A stretch of DNA of 9,946 nt from Parcubacteria group bacterium GW2011_GWA2_45_30 (lineage in GTDB: Bacteria; Patescibacteriota; Minisyncoccia; Sungbacterales; HO2-52-23): positions 1 to 9,946 of the forward strand of contig LCKU01000046.1 of the NCBI GenBank assembly GCA_001001625.1, read 5' to 3'. This document shows, piece by piece, positions 1-7,105 of the stretch (within the stretch, counting starts at the first letter, position 1; every line of letters begins with the position of its first letter). The notes beneath the pieces were generated by a model, which worked only from the letters and a program-made list of their open reading frames with translations, ran no database searches and had not been told where the DNA came from. The position numbers and the translations under genes are program-made.

Positions 1-2
1 AA

Positions 3-710
3 TCAGCTCTGGCGGGAGGATTGAGTGTTGGGCTGGGGTACGCTGGGACGGCGGCTCCAAGTAACGGATTAATCATACAAGGCAACGTCGGCATCGGGAA
101 CACTTCCCCCACACAAGAGCTTGAAATCGGCTCCGCTTCAATTTCGACAGGAAGCGGAAGTGTGGCTATCAAACAAGATGGGGAAACGGACGGATTTGGC
201 ATAGAAGCATCCGCAAACGACGACTTCCTGCTCCTCTATCACGATGGAACCAACTCTGTATTAGCAAGTACCTATAGTTCGACTGGGAGTTACACGCCTT
301 TAGTTTTGAAAACGAGTAGCTTGGCGGCTCTTACGATAGGAACAGATTTGACCAGTACGTTCGCGGCAACCACCACTCACACCTACATCTCAAACGGTCT
401 TGGCTTCGCAAGTGCTCCATCCTACACCTTCACGGGTGACTTAAATAACGGAATATGGTCAAGTGGTTCAGACACACTCAACTTTTCGACCAACGCCTCC
501 GAACGCATGCGCATCAACTCCTCCGGCAACGTCGGCATAGGAACGACTTCTCCGGCCACAACTCTCTCGGTTGCCGGCAACACTTATCTTGATTCCAATG
601 TCATCACCTATTCCTCCTCCACTGCCTCAAATCTGACTATTTCTTATGAACGTTCGCGCTTCTTTCATTCAATACTCTTGCCTCCACTCCGGCAGGATCC
701 GGAGCCATAG
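3..710 (+). CDS. Surface fibre/adhesin, 5' fragment (open at window edge, frameshifted at 3' end)
   Basis: This frame is open from the first bases of the window, so the true start lies upstream; the TTG at 21 is internal. The translation has the repeat style of bacterial and phage fibres: GNVGIGNTSP near nt 84, a middle segment with PSYTFTGDLNNGIWSSGSD and ASERMRINSSGNVGIGTTSP (nt 420-560), then the NTYLDSNVITYSSSTASNLTISYE segment in pieces. After ISYE (nt 650) the reading becomes non-repetitive (RSRFFHSILL) and stops at TAG 708-710, while the fibre sequence continues in frame 2. This is therefore a piece of one larger gene with the next two entries. Proteins with such modules are usually extracellular stalks or phage tail fibres; the exact ligand cannot be read. 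The family style is clear, the function is inferred. Confidence 0.8.
   Translation, partial: SALAGGLSVGLGYAGTAAPSNGLIIQGNVGIGNTSPTQELEIGSASISTGSGSVAIKQDGETDGFGIEASANDDFLLLYHDGTNSVLASTYSSTGSYTPLVLKTSSLAALTIGTDLTSTFAATTTHTYISNGLGFASAPSYTFTGDLNNGIWSSGSDTLNFSTNASERMRINSSGNVGIGTTSPATTLSVAGNTYLDSNVITYSSSTASNLTISYERSRFFHSILLPPLRQDPEP
644..660 (+). other. Frameshift junction between fibre fragments 1 and 2
   Basis: Fibre sequence runs in frame 3 up to ISYE (codon 648-650) and in frame 2 from about FALLSFNT (653 on). In the paralogous segment at 3101-3220 about 20 further residues lie between ISYQ and ILSFDT, so the 5' copy looks like a deletion that was not a multiple of three. No slippery heptamer is visible, which argues against programmed frameshifting. 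Confidence 0.65.
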
Positions 711-3700
711 GCATCGGAACCTCCACTTTCGGAGACCTGGCTAAACTGAACATAGGAGGAGATACATACATTTCCGGGGGACTCGGCATTGGAGTTGCCA
801 CCACCACGGACGGAAACATCCAGACCTCCGGAGATATTCAGATTGGGGGAGCTATTTCCAGCAACGGAGCCGGCACTTCCTCATTTAATAACGGCATACG
901 TTTAACCAACGGCTGTTTCCTTTTGATAGACAATTCTTGCGCCGCCTCGGCCGCAGCCGGAGGCGCAGTATCCGGCTGGATTGATGACGGAACAGCAGTT
1001 CGTCTTCTTACTGCCGGAGACCAGGTATCTATTGGACAATCAACTCCTTTCTCACCCGCAGGATTGAGTGTTCTCGCAACTTCCACCTCGGCCACTGCCG
1101 CCATATTCAGATCAGGAGGCGGAGCCACTGCCAACATCTTTGACGTGCAAAGAGCGGATGGAAATTCTTTTCTCTCGGTATCCGCCACCGGATCCGCCAT
1201 TCTCTCCCAAGGACTCCTGCATGTGGGAACCACCACAGGAACATCTACGATTGCATCAAACTTACAGGTTGCTGGAACATTGCAAGCCGGATCAGGATCT
1301 ATATTTATTGGAAACAATTTCCTGAATTTCAATCAATCCGCATCCACTTCTCTTTCCTCGGCGGTTAATGCCTGGAATATTGATGGGGATACCCTCTCAA
1401 TTGATGCGTTAAATAATCGGGTCGGCATCGGGACGACGAGTCCGTATGCGAAACTTTCTGTCGCGGGCTTGCCCGACGGTACAGACGGAGTTGTATTCCA
1501 ATCAACTGGCCGACCATTAGTCAACATCGCTGGTGGGACAAACAGCTACAAGACTATTCGTTTTTCAGACCCTGGGAATTATCGGTGGGATATAAATGTT
1601 GCACCAAACAATGACACTAATGCAAGTAACCTTGGTTTTTGGAGCAGTACGGAAGGTCAGGTCATGGCTATATTACAAAGTGGAAATGTTGGAATAGGTA
1701 CTTCGAGCCCGTCAGATTTATTAACTGTCGCTGGAATTACTCGAAATGACCGCAACTATTCAGGTAGCGCGGGTAGCTTTCTCCGTTTTTATAGGCAAGG
1801 GGTATATAAAGCTAATCTCGGTTTAGATGCGAGCGATAATTTTTCTATCCTTAGCACCGGCGACGCTCCATTGGTTTCTGTGATGAATAGCGGCAACGTC
1901 GGCATCGGGACGACTTCTCCCTACGCCAAACTTTCCGTCCAGGCGAATAATGGAGAAACAAATTCTTCACTCTTTGCCATTGCAAGCTCTACGGCCTCGG
2001 CTACCACCACGTTTCTTCAAGTTTTAAATAACGGTAATGTTGGTCTTGGAATAGACACCCCTTCAAGTCCGCTGAATATTGCGCATGACGGACCTAATGA
2101 CAATGCGGTTCGGTTGAATGCTAGTTCTGGAGCATCCGGCAGTCAGTTTTATATTGATTTCCGGAAAGCTCGCACAAGTGTGGTAAATCCGGCTGCGGTA
2201 TTGGCAGATGATTTATTAGGCTCACTCTTTTTTCAAGGATATAACGACGCTTATCGTATGGCTGCAAGAATTGAAGCGAATGTAGAAACCGGAGTAGGGG
2301 CGACTGGCGAGGATATGCCCGGGCGATTAACTTTTTGGACAACGCCAGATGGCAGCGCGACGAATGTTGAGCGATTAAGAATCGACAGCGCAGGCAACGT
2401 CGGCATCGGGACGACGAGTCCTCAAACCAAGTTGGAAGTTGTCAACACTTCATCCGGCGCCACCCAGGACCAGCTTTATCTTTCCAACCTTGATTCCGCG
2501 ACTTCCACCGCCTCGCGCCTGACTTTCCGGGCCAATGATGTTATCAACGCCACCAGCACCGCATACATCACCTCAATTCTTACCCAGAATTTTAACACAG
2601 CCAAATCCGATCTGGCATTTTCCACCATGCGTTCCGGAACTATGACCGAAGCCATGCGAATAACAGATGCGGGTTTGGTTGGAATCGGATCCACTTCCCC
2701 GGCCCAGGAACTTTCAGTTGCGGGTGATTTATATATCACCGGAGGGCTTGGCATTGGAAAAGCAACCACGGTTGCCGGAGTTATTGAAACCACCGGAGTG
2801 ATCAATGTGCAAGGAACCGGATCATCAACTTTTGCCAACGGAATCAAACTTACTAACGGCTGTTTTCTAATGCCGAATAACAGTTGCGCCGGATCCGGAA
2901 GCGGAGGATCTGTTGCCGGTTCCGACGGACAGGTTCAATACAACGACGGCGGAGCTTTCGGCGGCGCATCTAATCTTATTTATAATGACACTAGCAGTCG
3001 TGTGGGAATCGGCACATCCTCGCCCGGCATGTTGCTTTCCGTTGCCGGCAACACATATTTTGATTCCAATTTAATTACTTATTCATCTTCTACGGCCGCA
3101 AATCTTACTATCTCATATCAGCGCGCCGCGACTTCCACTATTCCTTCCGCCAGCGCTTATGCTTGGACCATTGCCACCTCTACCACCGCGGTCCCGATTC
3201 TTTCCTTTGACACCTGGGGATATAAAGCCACTTCATCATTTGTCGGTTCTCTCTCCATAGACACGTCACGGGGATTGGCCCGAAGTTATTCTGCTCAACT
3301 TGATTCCACTTCTATTCTCACCATCTACGGTGAAACCGATGGCACAGGCATGGTTGGCACAACCTCGGTCGGCATAGGAACCACTAGCCCCAAATGGCTG
3401 TTCCATATTTCAGGCACCAATCCGGCTAATCAATATGCCACGACTTCCCGTAAATCCCTTTTGGCCCTGACCGATTCCGGCACTTCCAATCCCCAGACCT
3501 GGACCATGTCCAATCAAGGAGGAGTGCTTTATTTTGCAACCTCATCTAATAGCGTATCAACAAGTACTACTCCTGCCCTTACTGTTACTGTCAATGGTTT
3601 ATTCGGCATCGGCACCACCTCCCCGGGCCAGCAGTTATCGGCCAGCGGACTTTTATTGGTCGGCGGATCCGGCACCTCCACCTTTATGAATAACCTCCAA

Positions 3701-3805
3701 GTTCGTGGAACATTCCAAGCTGGCACTGGCTCCATTTACGCCGGGGAAGGATTCCTGAATTTTAATACCAAGACAACTTCCACTATTCCTTCCGCCAGCG
3801 CTTAA
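650..3805 (+). CDS. Surface fibre/adhesin, central fragment with VGIGTTSP modules
   Basis: Frame 2 is open from 650 (after TGA 647-649) to TAA 3803-3805. The first possible bacterial start is TTG at 923, but clear fibre sequence (FNTLASTPAGSGAIGIGTS, ISGGLGIG) is encoded upstream of it, so 923 is not a natural start and the fragment continues the 5' piece. It carries about a dozen modules opening with VGIGTTSP-like turns followed by LSVAG-like strands, separated by variable segments. Two GCFLxxxNSC motifs (about nt 910 and 2862) with a C-x7-C spacing could form disulfides outside the cell. Segments are paralogous to each other, e.g. LQAGSGSIFIGNNFLNFN and FQAGTGSIYAGEGFLNFN. The end at SASA-stop falls inside a repeat that reads SASAYAW elsewhere, so the stop looks secondary. 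It could be a real pseudogene, an assembly junction, or a readthrough site. Confidence 0.85.
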   Translation, partial: TFALLSFNTLASTPAGSGAIGIGTSTFGDLAKLNIGGDTYISGGLGIGVATTTDGNIQTSGDIQIGGAISSNGAGTSSFNNGIRLTNGCFLLIDNSCAASAAAGGAVSGWIDDGTAVRLLTAGDQVSIGQSTPFSPAGLSVLATSTSATAAIFRSGGGATANIFDVQRADGNSFLSVSATGSAILSQGLLHVGTTTGTSTIASNLQVAGTLQAGSGSIFIGNNFLNFNQSASTSLSSAVNAWNIDGDTLSIDALNNRVGIGTTSPYAKLSVAGLPDGTDGVVFQSTGRPLVNIAGGTNSYKTIRFSDPGNYRWDINVAPNNDTNASNLGFWSSTEGQVMAILQSGNVGIGTSSPSDLLTVAGITRNDRNYSGSAGSFLRFYRQGVYKANLGLDASDNFSILSTGDAPLVSVMNSGNVGIGTTSPYAKLSVQANNGETNSSLFAIASSTASATTTFLQVLNNGNVGLGIDTPSSPLNIAHDGPNDNAVRLNASSGASGSQFYIDFRKARTSVVNPAAVLADDLLGSLFFQGYNDAYRMAARIEANVETGVGATGEDMPGRLTFWTTPDGSATNVERLRIDSAGNVGIGTTSPQTKLEVVNTSSGATQDQLYLSNLDSATSTASRLTFRANDVINATSTAYITSILTQNFNTAKSDLAFSTMRSGTMTEAMRITDAGLVGIGSTSPAQELSVAGDLYITGGLGIGKATTVAGVIETTGVINVQGTGSSTFANGIKLTNGCFLMPNNSCAGSGSGGSVAGSDGQVQYNDGGAFGGASNLIYNDTSSRVGIGTSSPGMLLSVAGNTYFDSNLITYSSSTAANLTISYQRAATSTIPSASAYAWTIATSTTAVPILSFDTWGYKATSSFVGSLSIDTSRGLARSYSAQLDSTSILTIYGETDGTGMVGTTSVGIGTTSPKWLFHISGTNPANQYATTSRKSLLALTDSGTSNPQTWTMSNQGGVLYFATSSNSVSTSTTPALTVTVNGLFGIGTTSPGQQLSASGLLLVGGSGTSTFMNNLQVRGTFQAGTGSIYAGEGFLNFNTKTTSTIPSASA
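3776..3804 (+). repeat. 29-bp exact direct repeat (partner at 3131-3159)
   Basis: These 29 bases, coding TSTIPSASA, are identical to 3131-3159. Flanks differ on both sides, and identity ends on the base just before the stop-making A (TTAT versus TTAA). The tract may come from recombination between modules, or mark an assembly junction. Confidence 0.85.
3803..3805 (+). other. In-frame TAA splitting fibre fragments 2 and 3
   Basis: The codon after SASA is TAA here but TAT (Tyr) at 3158-3160 in the paralogous segment. Fibre-like coding continues without frame change downstream (TVSIDSLSTG aligned to WTIATSTTAV). A single base change would restore one open frame from 650 to 5452. Confidence 0.75.
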
Positions 3806-3808
3806 ACG

Positions 3809-5452
3809 GTGTCTATTGATTCGCTCTCCACCGGCCCCATGGCGTTTGACACGGATGCCGGAGTGCTTTCCTGGGTGGATATGCCGGTATCTACTACGAC
3901 ATCCGGGATTAATATGAGTTATTCCGCGATGATGGATGCATCTTCCACCGCGTCTCTCACGGTTTATGGCCGTACGGCGAATTCCGGCGGGATCAACAGT
4001 TTCGGTATTGGGATTGGCACTACCACGCCGTTTCTTTCACTTTCCGTGCATTCCAGTCCCAATGTTCAGGAAATGGACATCGGCGTATTTAACGGCTCTA
4101 TTTGCGCTGATAACAACGGCACGACTAAATGTTATGGCGCGCTTACTGCCGGAACGGTATATGGAGATACGGGAACATTTGCCGCTTCCGACGTTGCTGA
4201 AAATTATCCGGTTTATGATACGACCGTGGAGGCCGGGGACATTGTCGCAATCGGCCCGGATGTTTCCGCGTCTCATGCGGAGGAAAAAGTAAGTTTTAAT
4301 GGCAACGAAGATGGGGTAGAGGAGCTCCTTTCTTCCGCCGCGCTGGTGAAAGCAGATACGCAAAACCAAGAACGCATTATCGGCATTATTTCTACCCGTC
4401 CGGGCGTGCTTTTGGGCGACGCCACCGGGATAAAATTAGAGACAGAAATAAAACCGGTTGCCCTTTCCGGACGGGTCCCGGTTAAAGTAAATTTGGAAAG
4501 CGGGGAAATTAAAATAGGAGATCAAATTGTAATTTCTTCCGTTGCCGGAGTCGGCAAAAAAGCCACCAGTTCCGGCATAACCGTCGGCGTTGCGCTGGAA
4601 GGATTTGACGGCTGGAGCGAATTGCCCGATGGAGAACGGCAATTTTCCGAGAGCGGCGTTGTGATGGTCTTTGCGAATCTTGGATATTCAAAACTGGATG
4701 ACGCAGTTTCGGGTATGGCTTCGACAGGCTCAGCCGATAACTCCTTGAGCGGGGTCGAGGGGCTACTTACTAATGCGTGGAGCGTAGATCAGACCTCGGG
4801 CAAAGTAAATGTCGGATTTTACGGCGACATTGACATGCACGGAAACAATATCCTGAATGTCGCCAATATCATTTCTGAAAACGGCAAGTGGTCTATTTCC
4901 GAGGACGGCATAATCATCGCTAATCGCGTTATCACGGATGAGTTGGTTACGAATAAATTGACGGTGAATGATGCGGCAACTTTCGGGTCGGTAGCCAAGC
5001 CAATCGGCCTTACGGTTTATGACGAAGCCACCGGCGCGGAATATTGCATGAAAGTGCGCAACGGCGCAGTAGTAGCCGCAGCCGGCTCCTGCTCCATAGC
5101 GCAAACCAACCCTCCTTCGCCAGAGGCTACGGACGGGCAAGGCGCGGACAATTCTCCGCCATCCGTCATCCTGAACGAAAGTGAAGGATCTGCGGGAGAT
5201 TCTTCGGCGACTTCGTCGCCTCAGAATGACGTAACTCCAGAGGTTGAACCTCCAGCGGGAGGTTCAACCTCTCCGGATTCCCCGCCGTCCGAGGCCGAGC
5301 CTTCGCCGCCCGAGCCATCACCCGAGGTTGAACCTTTTGATGAGGGTTCCGCTTCCGAAATCCCTCCGGATTCGCCGCCGGCGGAAACCCCATTAGAACC
5401 TTCCGGCGAAGGTCTAACTGGGCAGGCCGCGTCGTCAACTCCAGCCACTTAA
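3809..5452 (+). CDS. Surface fibre/adhesin, C-terminal fragment with chaperone-like domain and Pro/Glu/Ser tail
   Basis: Same reading frame as the central fragment, directly after the TAA at 3803-3805; GTG 3809 is the first possible start, ATG 3839 the first ATG. Residues about 1-80 finish a fibre module (FGIGIGTTTPFLSLSVHS). Residues about 120-290 hold DVAENYPV, VEAGDIVAI, IIGIISTRPGVLLG, PVALSGRVPVKVN and a following G-rich part. This pattern is common at the C-termini of bacterial and phage fibres and resembles, to my reading, the Peptidase_G2/IMC-type autoproteolytic or chaperone region; that link is an inference. Residues about 325-430 contain the NVGFYGDIDMHGNNILNV helix-and-strand part and a Cys pair (EYCMK, AAGSC). 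From about residue 433 the tail is Pro/Ser/Glu/Gly rich, low complexity, and partly encoded by DNA palindromes. No GC-rich terminator follows. Confidence 0.85.
   Translation: MSIDSLSTGPMAFDTDAGVLSWVDMPVSTTTSGINMSYSAMMDASSTASLTVYGRTANSGGINSFGIGIGTTTPFLSLSVHSSPNVQEMDIGVFNGSICADNNGTTKCYGALTAGTVYGDTGTFAASDVAENYPVYDTTVEAGDIVAIGPDVSASHAEEKVSFNGNEDGVEELLSSAALVKADTQNQERIIGIISTRPGVLLGDATGIKLETEIKPVALSGRVPVKVNLESGEIKIGDQIVISSVAGVGKKATSSGITVGVALEGFDGWSELPDGERQFSESGVVMVFANLGYSKLDDAVSGMASTGSADNSLSGVEGLLTNAWSVDQTSGKVNVGFYGDIDMHGNNILNVANIISENGKWSISEDGIIIANRVITDELVTNKLTVNDAATFGSVAKPIGLTVYDEATGAEYCMKVRNGAVVAAAGSCSIAQTNPPSPEATDGQGADNSPPSVILNESEGSAGDSSATSSPQNDVTPEVEPPAGGSTSPDSPPSEAEPSPPEPSPEVEPFDEGSASEIPPDSPPAETPLEPSGEGLTGQAASSTPAT
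4719..4760 (+). repeat. Imperfect palindrome (REP-like) inside the fibre CDS
   Basis: Left arm CTTCGACAGGCTCAG (4719-4733) and right arm TTGAGCGGGGTCGAGG (4745-4760) are imperfectly inverted. They resemble the CTTCGACAGGCTCAG / CTGAGC-TGTCGAAG palindromes scattered in many bacterial genomes (from memory). Here the element is translated in frame as STGSADNSLSGVEG. Confidence 0.5.
5164..5231 (+). repeat. REP-like palindrome inside the fibre tail
   Basis: The left arm (5164-5191) begins CGTCATCCTGAACGAA and ends GAAGGATCT; the right arm (5197-5231) begins AGATTCTTCG and ends CTCAGAATGACG. They are imperfect inverse copies, and the right arm holds an inner perfect hairpin GGCGAC-TTC-GTCGCC (5206-5220). 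The arms match the GTCATYCTGA...GAAGRATCT repeat style I recall as a widespread intergenic palindrome. It is translated in frame as SVILNESEGSAGDSS and onward. Confidence 0.6.
5239..5272 (+). repeat. Perfect 15-bp-arm palindrome inside the fibre tail
   Basis: AGAGGTTGAACCTCC (5239-5253) and its exact reverse complement (5258-5272) flank a 4-nt AGCG loop. It encodes EVEPPAGGSTS in frame. Related decayed copies lie at 5324-5350 (GAGGTTGAACCT ... AGGGTT) and 5393-5417. Confidence 0.85.
5393..5417 (+). repeat. Imperfect palindrome, same family as 5239-5272
   Basis: TTAGAACCTTC and GAAGGTCTAA form a hairpin with one bulged base and a CGGC loop, still in frame in the tail (LEPSGEGLT). Confidence 0.5.
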
Positions 5453-5454
5453 TT

Positions 5455-5479
5455 TTTAAATATTTAAATGTTTAAATAT
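5455..5479 (+). repeat. TTTAAAT tandem/palindromic AT tract before the four-helix gene
   Basis: Three overlapping TTTAAAT units sit between the fibre stop and ATG 5485. The 16-mer TTTAAATATTTAAATG here recurs inverted inside the next gene at 5762-5777. It could form part of a promoter region; no clear -35/-10 pair is visible. Confidence 0.5.
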
Positions 5480-5484
5480 AAGGT

Positions 5485-5982
5485 ATGTCCACTATAAAAC
5501 AATTTGAGGATCTGCTTGCCTGGCAAAGGTCGCGTGAGCTCGTCCGCGAGATATATAAATCATTGCAAAACTGTCGCGATATGGGTTTTCGCGATCAAAT
5601 CCAGCGCGCCGCCGTATCGGTTATGTCCAACATCGCCGAGGGTTTTGAGTCGGGGACGCGGCAGGAATTTTTGAATTATCTATATATCGCAAAAGGTTCC
5701 GCTGGAGAAGTTCGGGCGCAGTTATATGCCGCCCATGACATCGGCTATTTAAACATTGAAACATTTAAATATTTAAAGGGTCTGGCGGAAGAGTGCTCCA
5801 AATTAATTTCAAGTTTTATTTTCAAGCTTAAATCCGGAGGCCAACCGGGAATACAATATAAACAAGAAAAATCCAAAGCCCAGCGCGAGCGTGAAGAATT
5901 TGACGATTATTTAAGAAAATATATTGAAGAAAAGAAAACAAACCCCGATGCAAAATTTGATGAAGGTCGGTTTAAGAAATAA
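5485..5982 (+). CDS. Four-helix-bundle protein (23S rRNA intervening-sequence protein family)
   Basis: The 165-residue protein opens with the family hallmark FEDLLAWQRSREL (residues 7-19), followed by RDQIQRAAVSVMSNIAEGF (about 36-54) and EFLNYLYIAKGSAGEVRAQLY (about 61-81). These mark the S23/IVP four-helix-bundle family (PF05635, TIGR02436). Members occur inside 23S rRNA intervening sequences and, as here, as free-standing genes; the biochemical role is unknown. The family core is about 115-120 residues, so the charged tail (residues 125-165, rich in K/E/R) is an extension, probably helical. ATG 5485 has AAGG only one base upstream, so initiation is probably not Shine-Dalgarno driven. It lies 32 bp after the fibre gene and may be co-transcribed with it. 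Confidence 0.93.
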   Translation: MSTIKQFEDLLAWQRSRELVREIYKSLQNCRDMGFRDQIQRAAVSVMSNIAEGFESGTRQEFLNYLYIAKGSAGEVRAQLYAAHDIGYLNIETFKYLKGLAEECSKLISSFIFKLKSGGQPGIQYKQEKSKAQREREEFDDYLRKYIEEKKTNPDAKFDEGRFKK

Positions 5983-6024
5983 GTATTTTTTAAGGGCAAT
6001 TAAATAATTAAATTTTTAAATTTT

Positions 6025-6578
6025 ATGTCCAAATCTAAACTCATCAGTATCATTATTGGTATAATTGAGGTTTAACTTCAGAGAATCCTTTAACTCCTCA
6101 AACCTCTTCATCCGCCGACTACGTCAAACTTTTGCGCGAGCAGGGTAAAATATACGAGGAATTTGATGTGCTTTTCAGATTCCTCTATCCGCCGGATTTT
6201 ACCGTAACCGAAATTGACGATGAATCGGGCTACACCATTTTGGCGCAAAACTCCGCCAAAAAAGCCGCTTTCCAGATTTTCCTGAATCCTTTTGACTTGT
6301 CCACCGAAGCTTCAGCGAAGGCGGGCGAGTCCTGGGTTCTAACTCCGGCGCGCATTAAAAAAGACCTGCCCAACATGATTATTGAAAATCCCCAGCCGGT
6401 TTTAATCGGCGCGGACAAAAACATTCCGGCCCTGATTTTTTTCTCGCAGGACCAAACTCTTGGCCGCACCCGCGAAATTTGGTTTGTAGGCAACGGCCAT
6501 TTGTTCCAGGTGGAGACCTTCGCGGATCAGGATTCCATGATTGGCCCGGTGATGGATACTTTCCAATTTTTACAATAA
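6025..6578 (+). CDS. Membrane-anchored protein of unknown function, frameshifted after its N-terminal helix
   Basis: ATG 6025 starts MSKSKLISIIIGII, a typical Lys-capped membrane anchor, but that frame hits TAA at 6073. In another frame, open from 6069 (after TGA 6066), the reading continues GLTSENPLTPQTSSSADYVKLLREQGKIYEEFD, a linker plus domain, to TAA 6576-6578. Joining the two gives a plausible single protein of about 184 residues: short anchor, Ser/Thr/Pro linker, and an outside domain with FRFLYPPDF, GYTILAQNSAKKAAFQIF, LPNMIIENPQPVLIGADKNIPALIFF and REIWFVGNGHLFQVETFADQ in pieces. The region between anchor and linker looks shortened, so a small deletion is likely. TTG 6132 is the first start in the downstream frame but is probably not natural. 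I do not recognise the domain family. It could be a pseudogene or carry a sequencing error. Confidence 0.7.
6294..6331 (+). repeat. Imperfect palindrome inside the anchored-protein CDS
   Basis: GACTTGTCCACC (6294-6305) and GGCGGGCGAGTC (6320-6331) are inverted with wobbles, around GAAGCTTC. The sequence CCACCGAAGCTTCAGCGAAGG resembles a repeat type I associate with Parcubacteria genomes (memory, unverified). It is translated in frame as DLSTEASAKAGES. Confidence 0.4.
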
Positions 6579-6631
6579 CTACCTGTAATTAAGTAGAAAT
6601 TTTGTGCAATAAATAAGAACTAAGCAATTCA

Positions 6632-7042
6632 ATGAAATTTTATCAGACAAAAGTTAAAAAAACATCCGGAACCGATTATTCGGAGGTTTATAGTGAGGCG
6701 CGTCGCGCATTCAAAAATGTCTCGGCTAAAACAAAGCGCAGACCGTATATTCGCTCGGCGTACTTTAAAAAAGACAAAATATTTCTGGATTATTTTTGGG
6801 AGCACCTTTGGCAGAAAAATTGGCGGGATAGAGTGCGCCGTTTGAAATATTATCCGTGCGCGCTGGATTTGATTAAAAATTCCAGGACCGACCCGATCTC
6901 TAAACAGAATCCAAATAAATCTTCAGAGATACTGCATCGTTTTGCCGGATCAACCAGAGATAAGGAGTTATTTTTTGTGCAAATTAGCGAAGATAGAAAG
7001 ACGGATCAAAAACATTTTATGTCGGTATTCCCTGAAGCATAA
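6632..7042 (+). CDS. Small basic protein, possible BECR/PBECR-type nuclease-like domain
   Basis: A 136-residue protein, basic and rich in Lys/Arg, with no signal peptide or membrane segment. ATG 6632 follows an AT-rich 53-bp gap without a Shine-Dalgarno site. The C-terminal part has HRFAGSTRDKELFFVQISED and KHFMSVFPEA (about residues 102-136). That His ... F-x-V-x-I-x-E-D ... SVFP layout resembles small BECR-fold RNases such as the phage PBECR domains, but this is a weak resemblance by eye. The N-terminal half has Tyr/Lys-rich segments (YIRSAYFKKDKIFLDYFWEHLW in part). If it were a toxin, no partner antitoxin is recognisable beside it. Its stop is followed within a few bases by a strong hairpin with T-runs that can end transcription. 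Confidence 0.75.
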   Translation: MKFYQTKVKKTSGTDYSEVYSEARRAFKNVSAKTKRRPYIRSAYFKKDKIFLDYFWEHLWQKNWRDRVRRLKYYPCALDLIKNSRTDPISKQNPNKSSEILHRFAGSTRDKELFFVQISEDRKTDQKHFMSVFPEA

Positions 7043-7045
7043 ACG

Positions 7046-7099
7046 GAAAAAGACCCCCCGCTTGGTGTGGTATATGAACCACGGCCGGAGGCCTTTTTC
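7046..7099 (-). ncRNA. Candidate small hairpin RNA / bidirectional terminator
   Basis: On the - strand a long hairpin starts about 7 nt after a consensus -10: AAAAAGGCCTCC pairs with the distal GGGGGGTCTTTTT, with an inner GTGGT-TCATAT-ACCAC stem. Two pairs are G-U on the - strand but A-C or C-A on the + strand, which favours - strand transcription. The + strand also ends in TTTTT after the stem, so it can equally terminate the 6632-7042 mRNA. Predicted RNA about 54 nt. Confidence 0.5.
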
Positions 7100-7105
7100 A
7101 GTTTC

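Larger units (their letters stand above)
81..4045 (+). repeat. About 14 GNVGIGTTSP-type coding modules
   Basis: I count GNVGIGNTSP, GNVGIGTTSP, GAIGIGTST, DQVSIGQSTP, NRVGIGTTSP, GNVGIGTSSP, GNVGIGTTSP, GNVGLGIDTP, GNVGIGTTSP, GLVGIGSTSP, SRVGIGTSSP, TSVGIGTTSP, GLFGIGTTSP and FGIGIGTTTP. At DNA level several share GTCGGCATCGGGACGAC (near 1421, 1900 and 2399), while others use different codons (about 1690: GTTGGAATAGGTACTTC). This fits modules from different sources or of different age. Confidence 0.9.

Noticed and set aside
644..710. Programmed ribosomal frameshift joining fibre fragments
   Set aside because: No slippery heptamer or following pseudoknot is visible, and the paralogous segment indicates missing sequence.
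838..1332. Long - strand open frames opposite the fibre gene (also 2476-2847, 4763-5140)
   Set aside because: They are mirror frames of repetitive Ser/Thr/Gly coding DNA, with low-complexity products and no start context.
647..3805. Recoded stop codons (TGA as Gly, as in Gracilibacteria/SR1)
   Set aside because: Long frames contain no internal TGA, and the in-frame stop at 3803 is TAA, so the standard code fits.
5985..6024. Promoter or terminator in the AT-rich gap before 6025
   Set aside because: Only A/T-rich TTAAAT motifs; no hairpin with U-run and no convincing -35/-10 pair.
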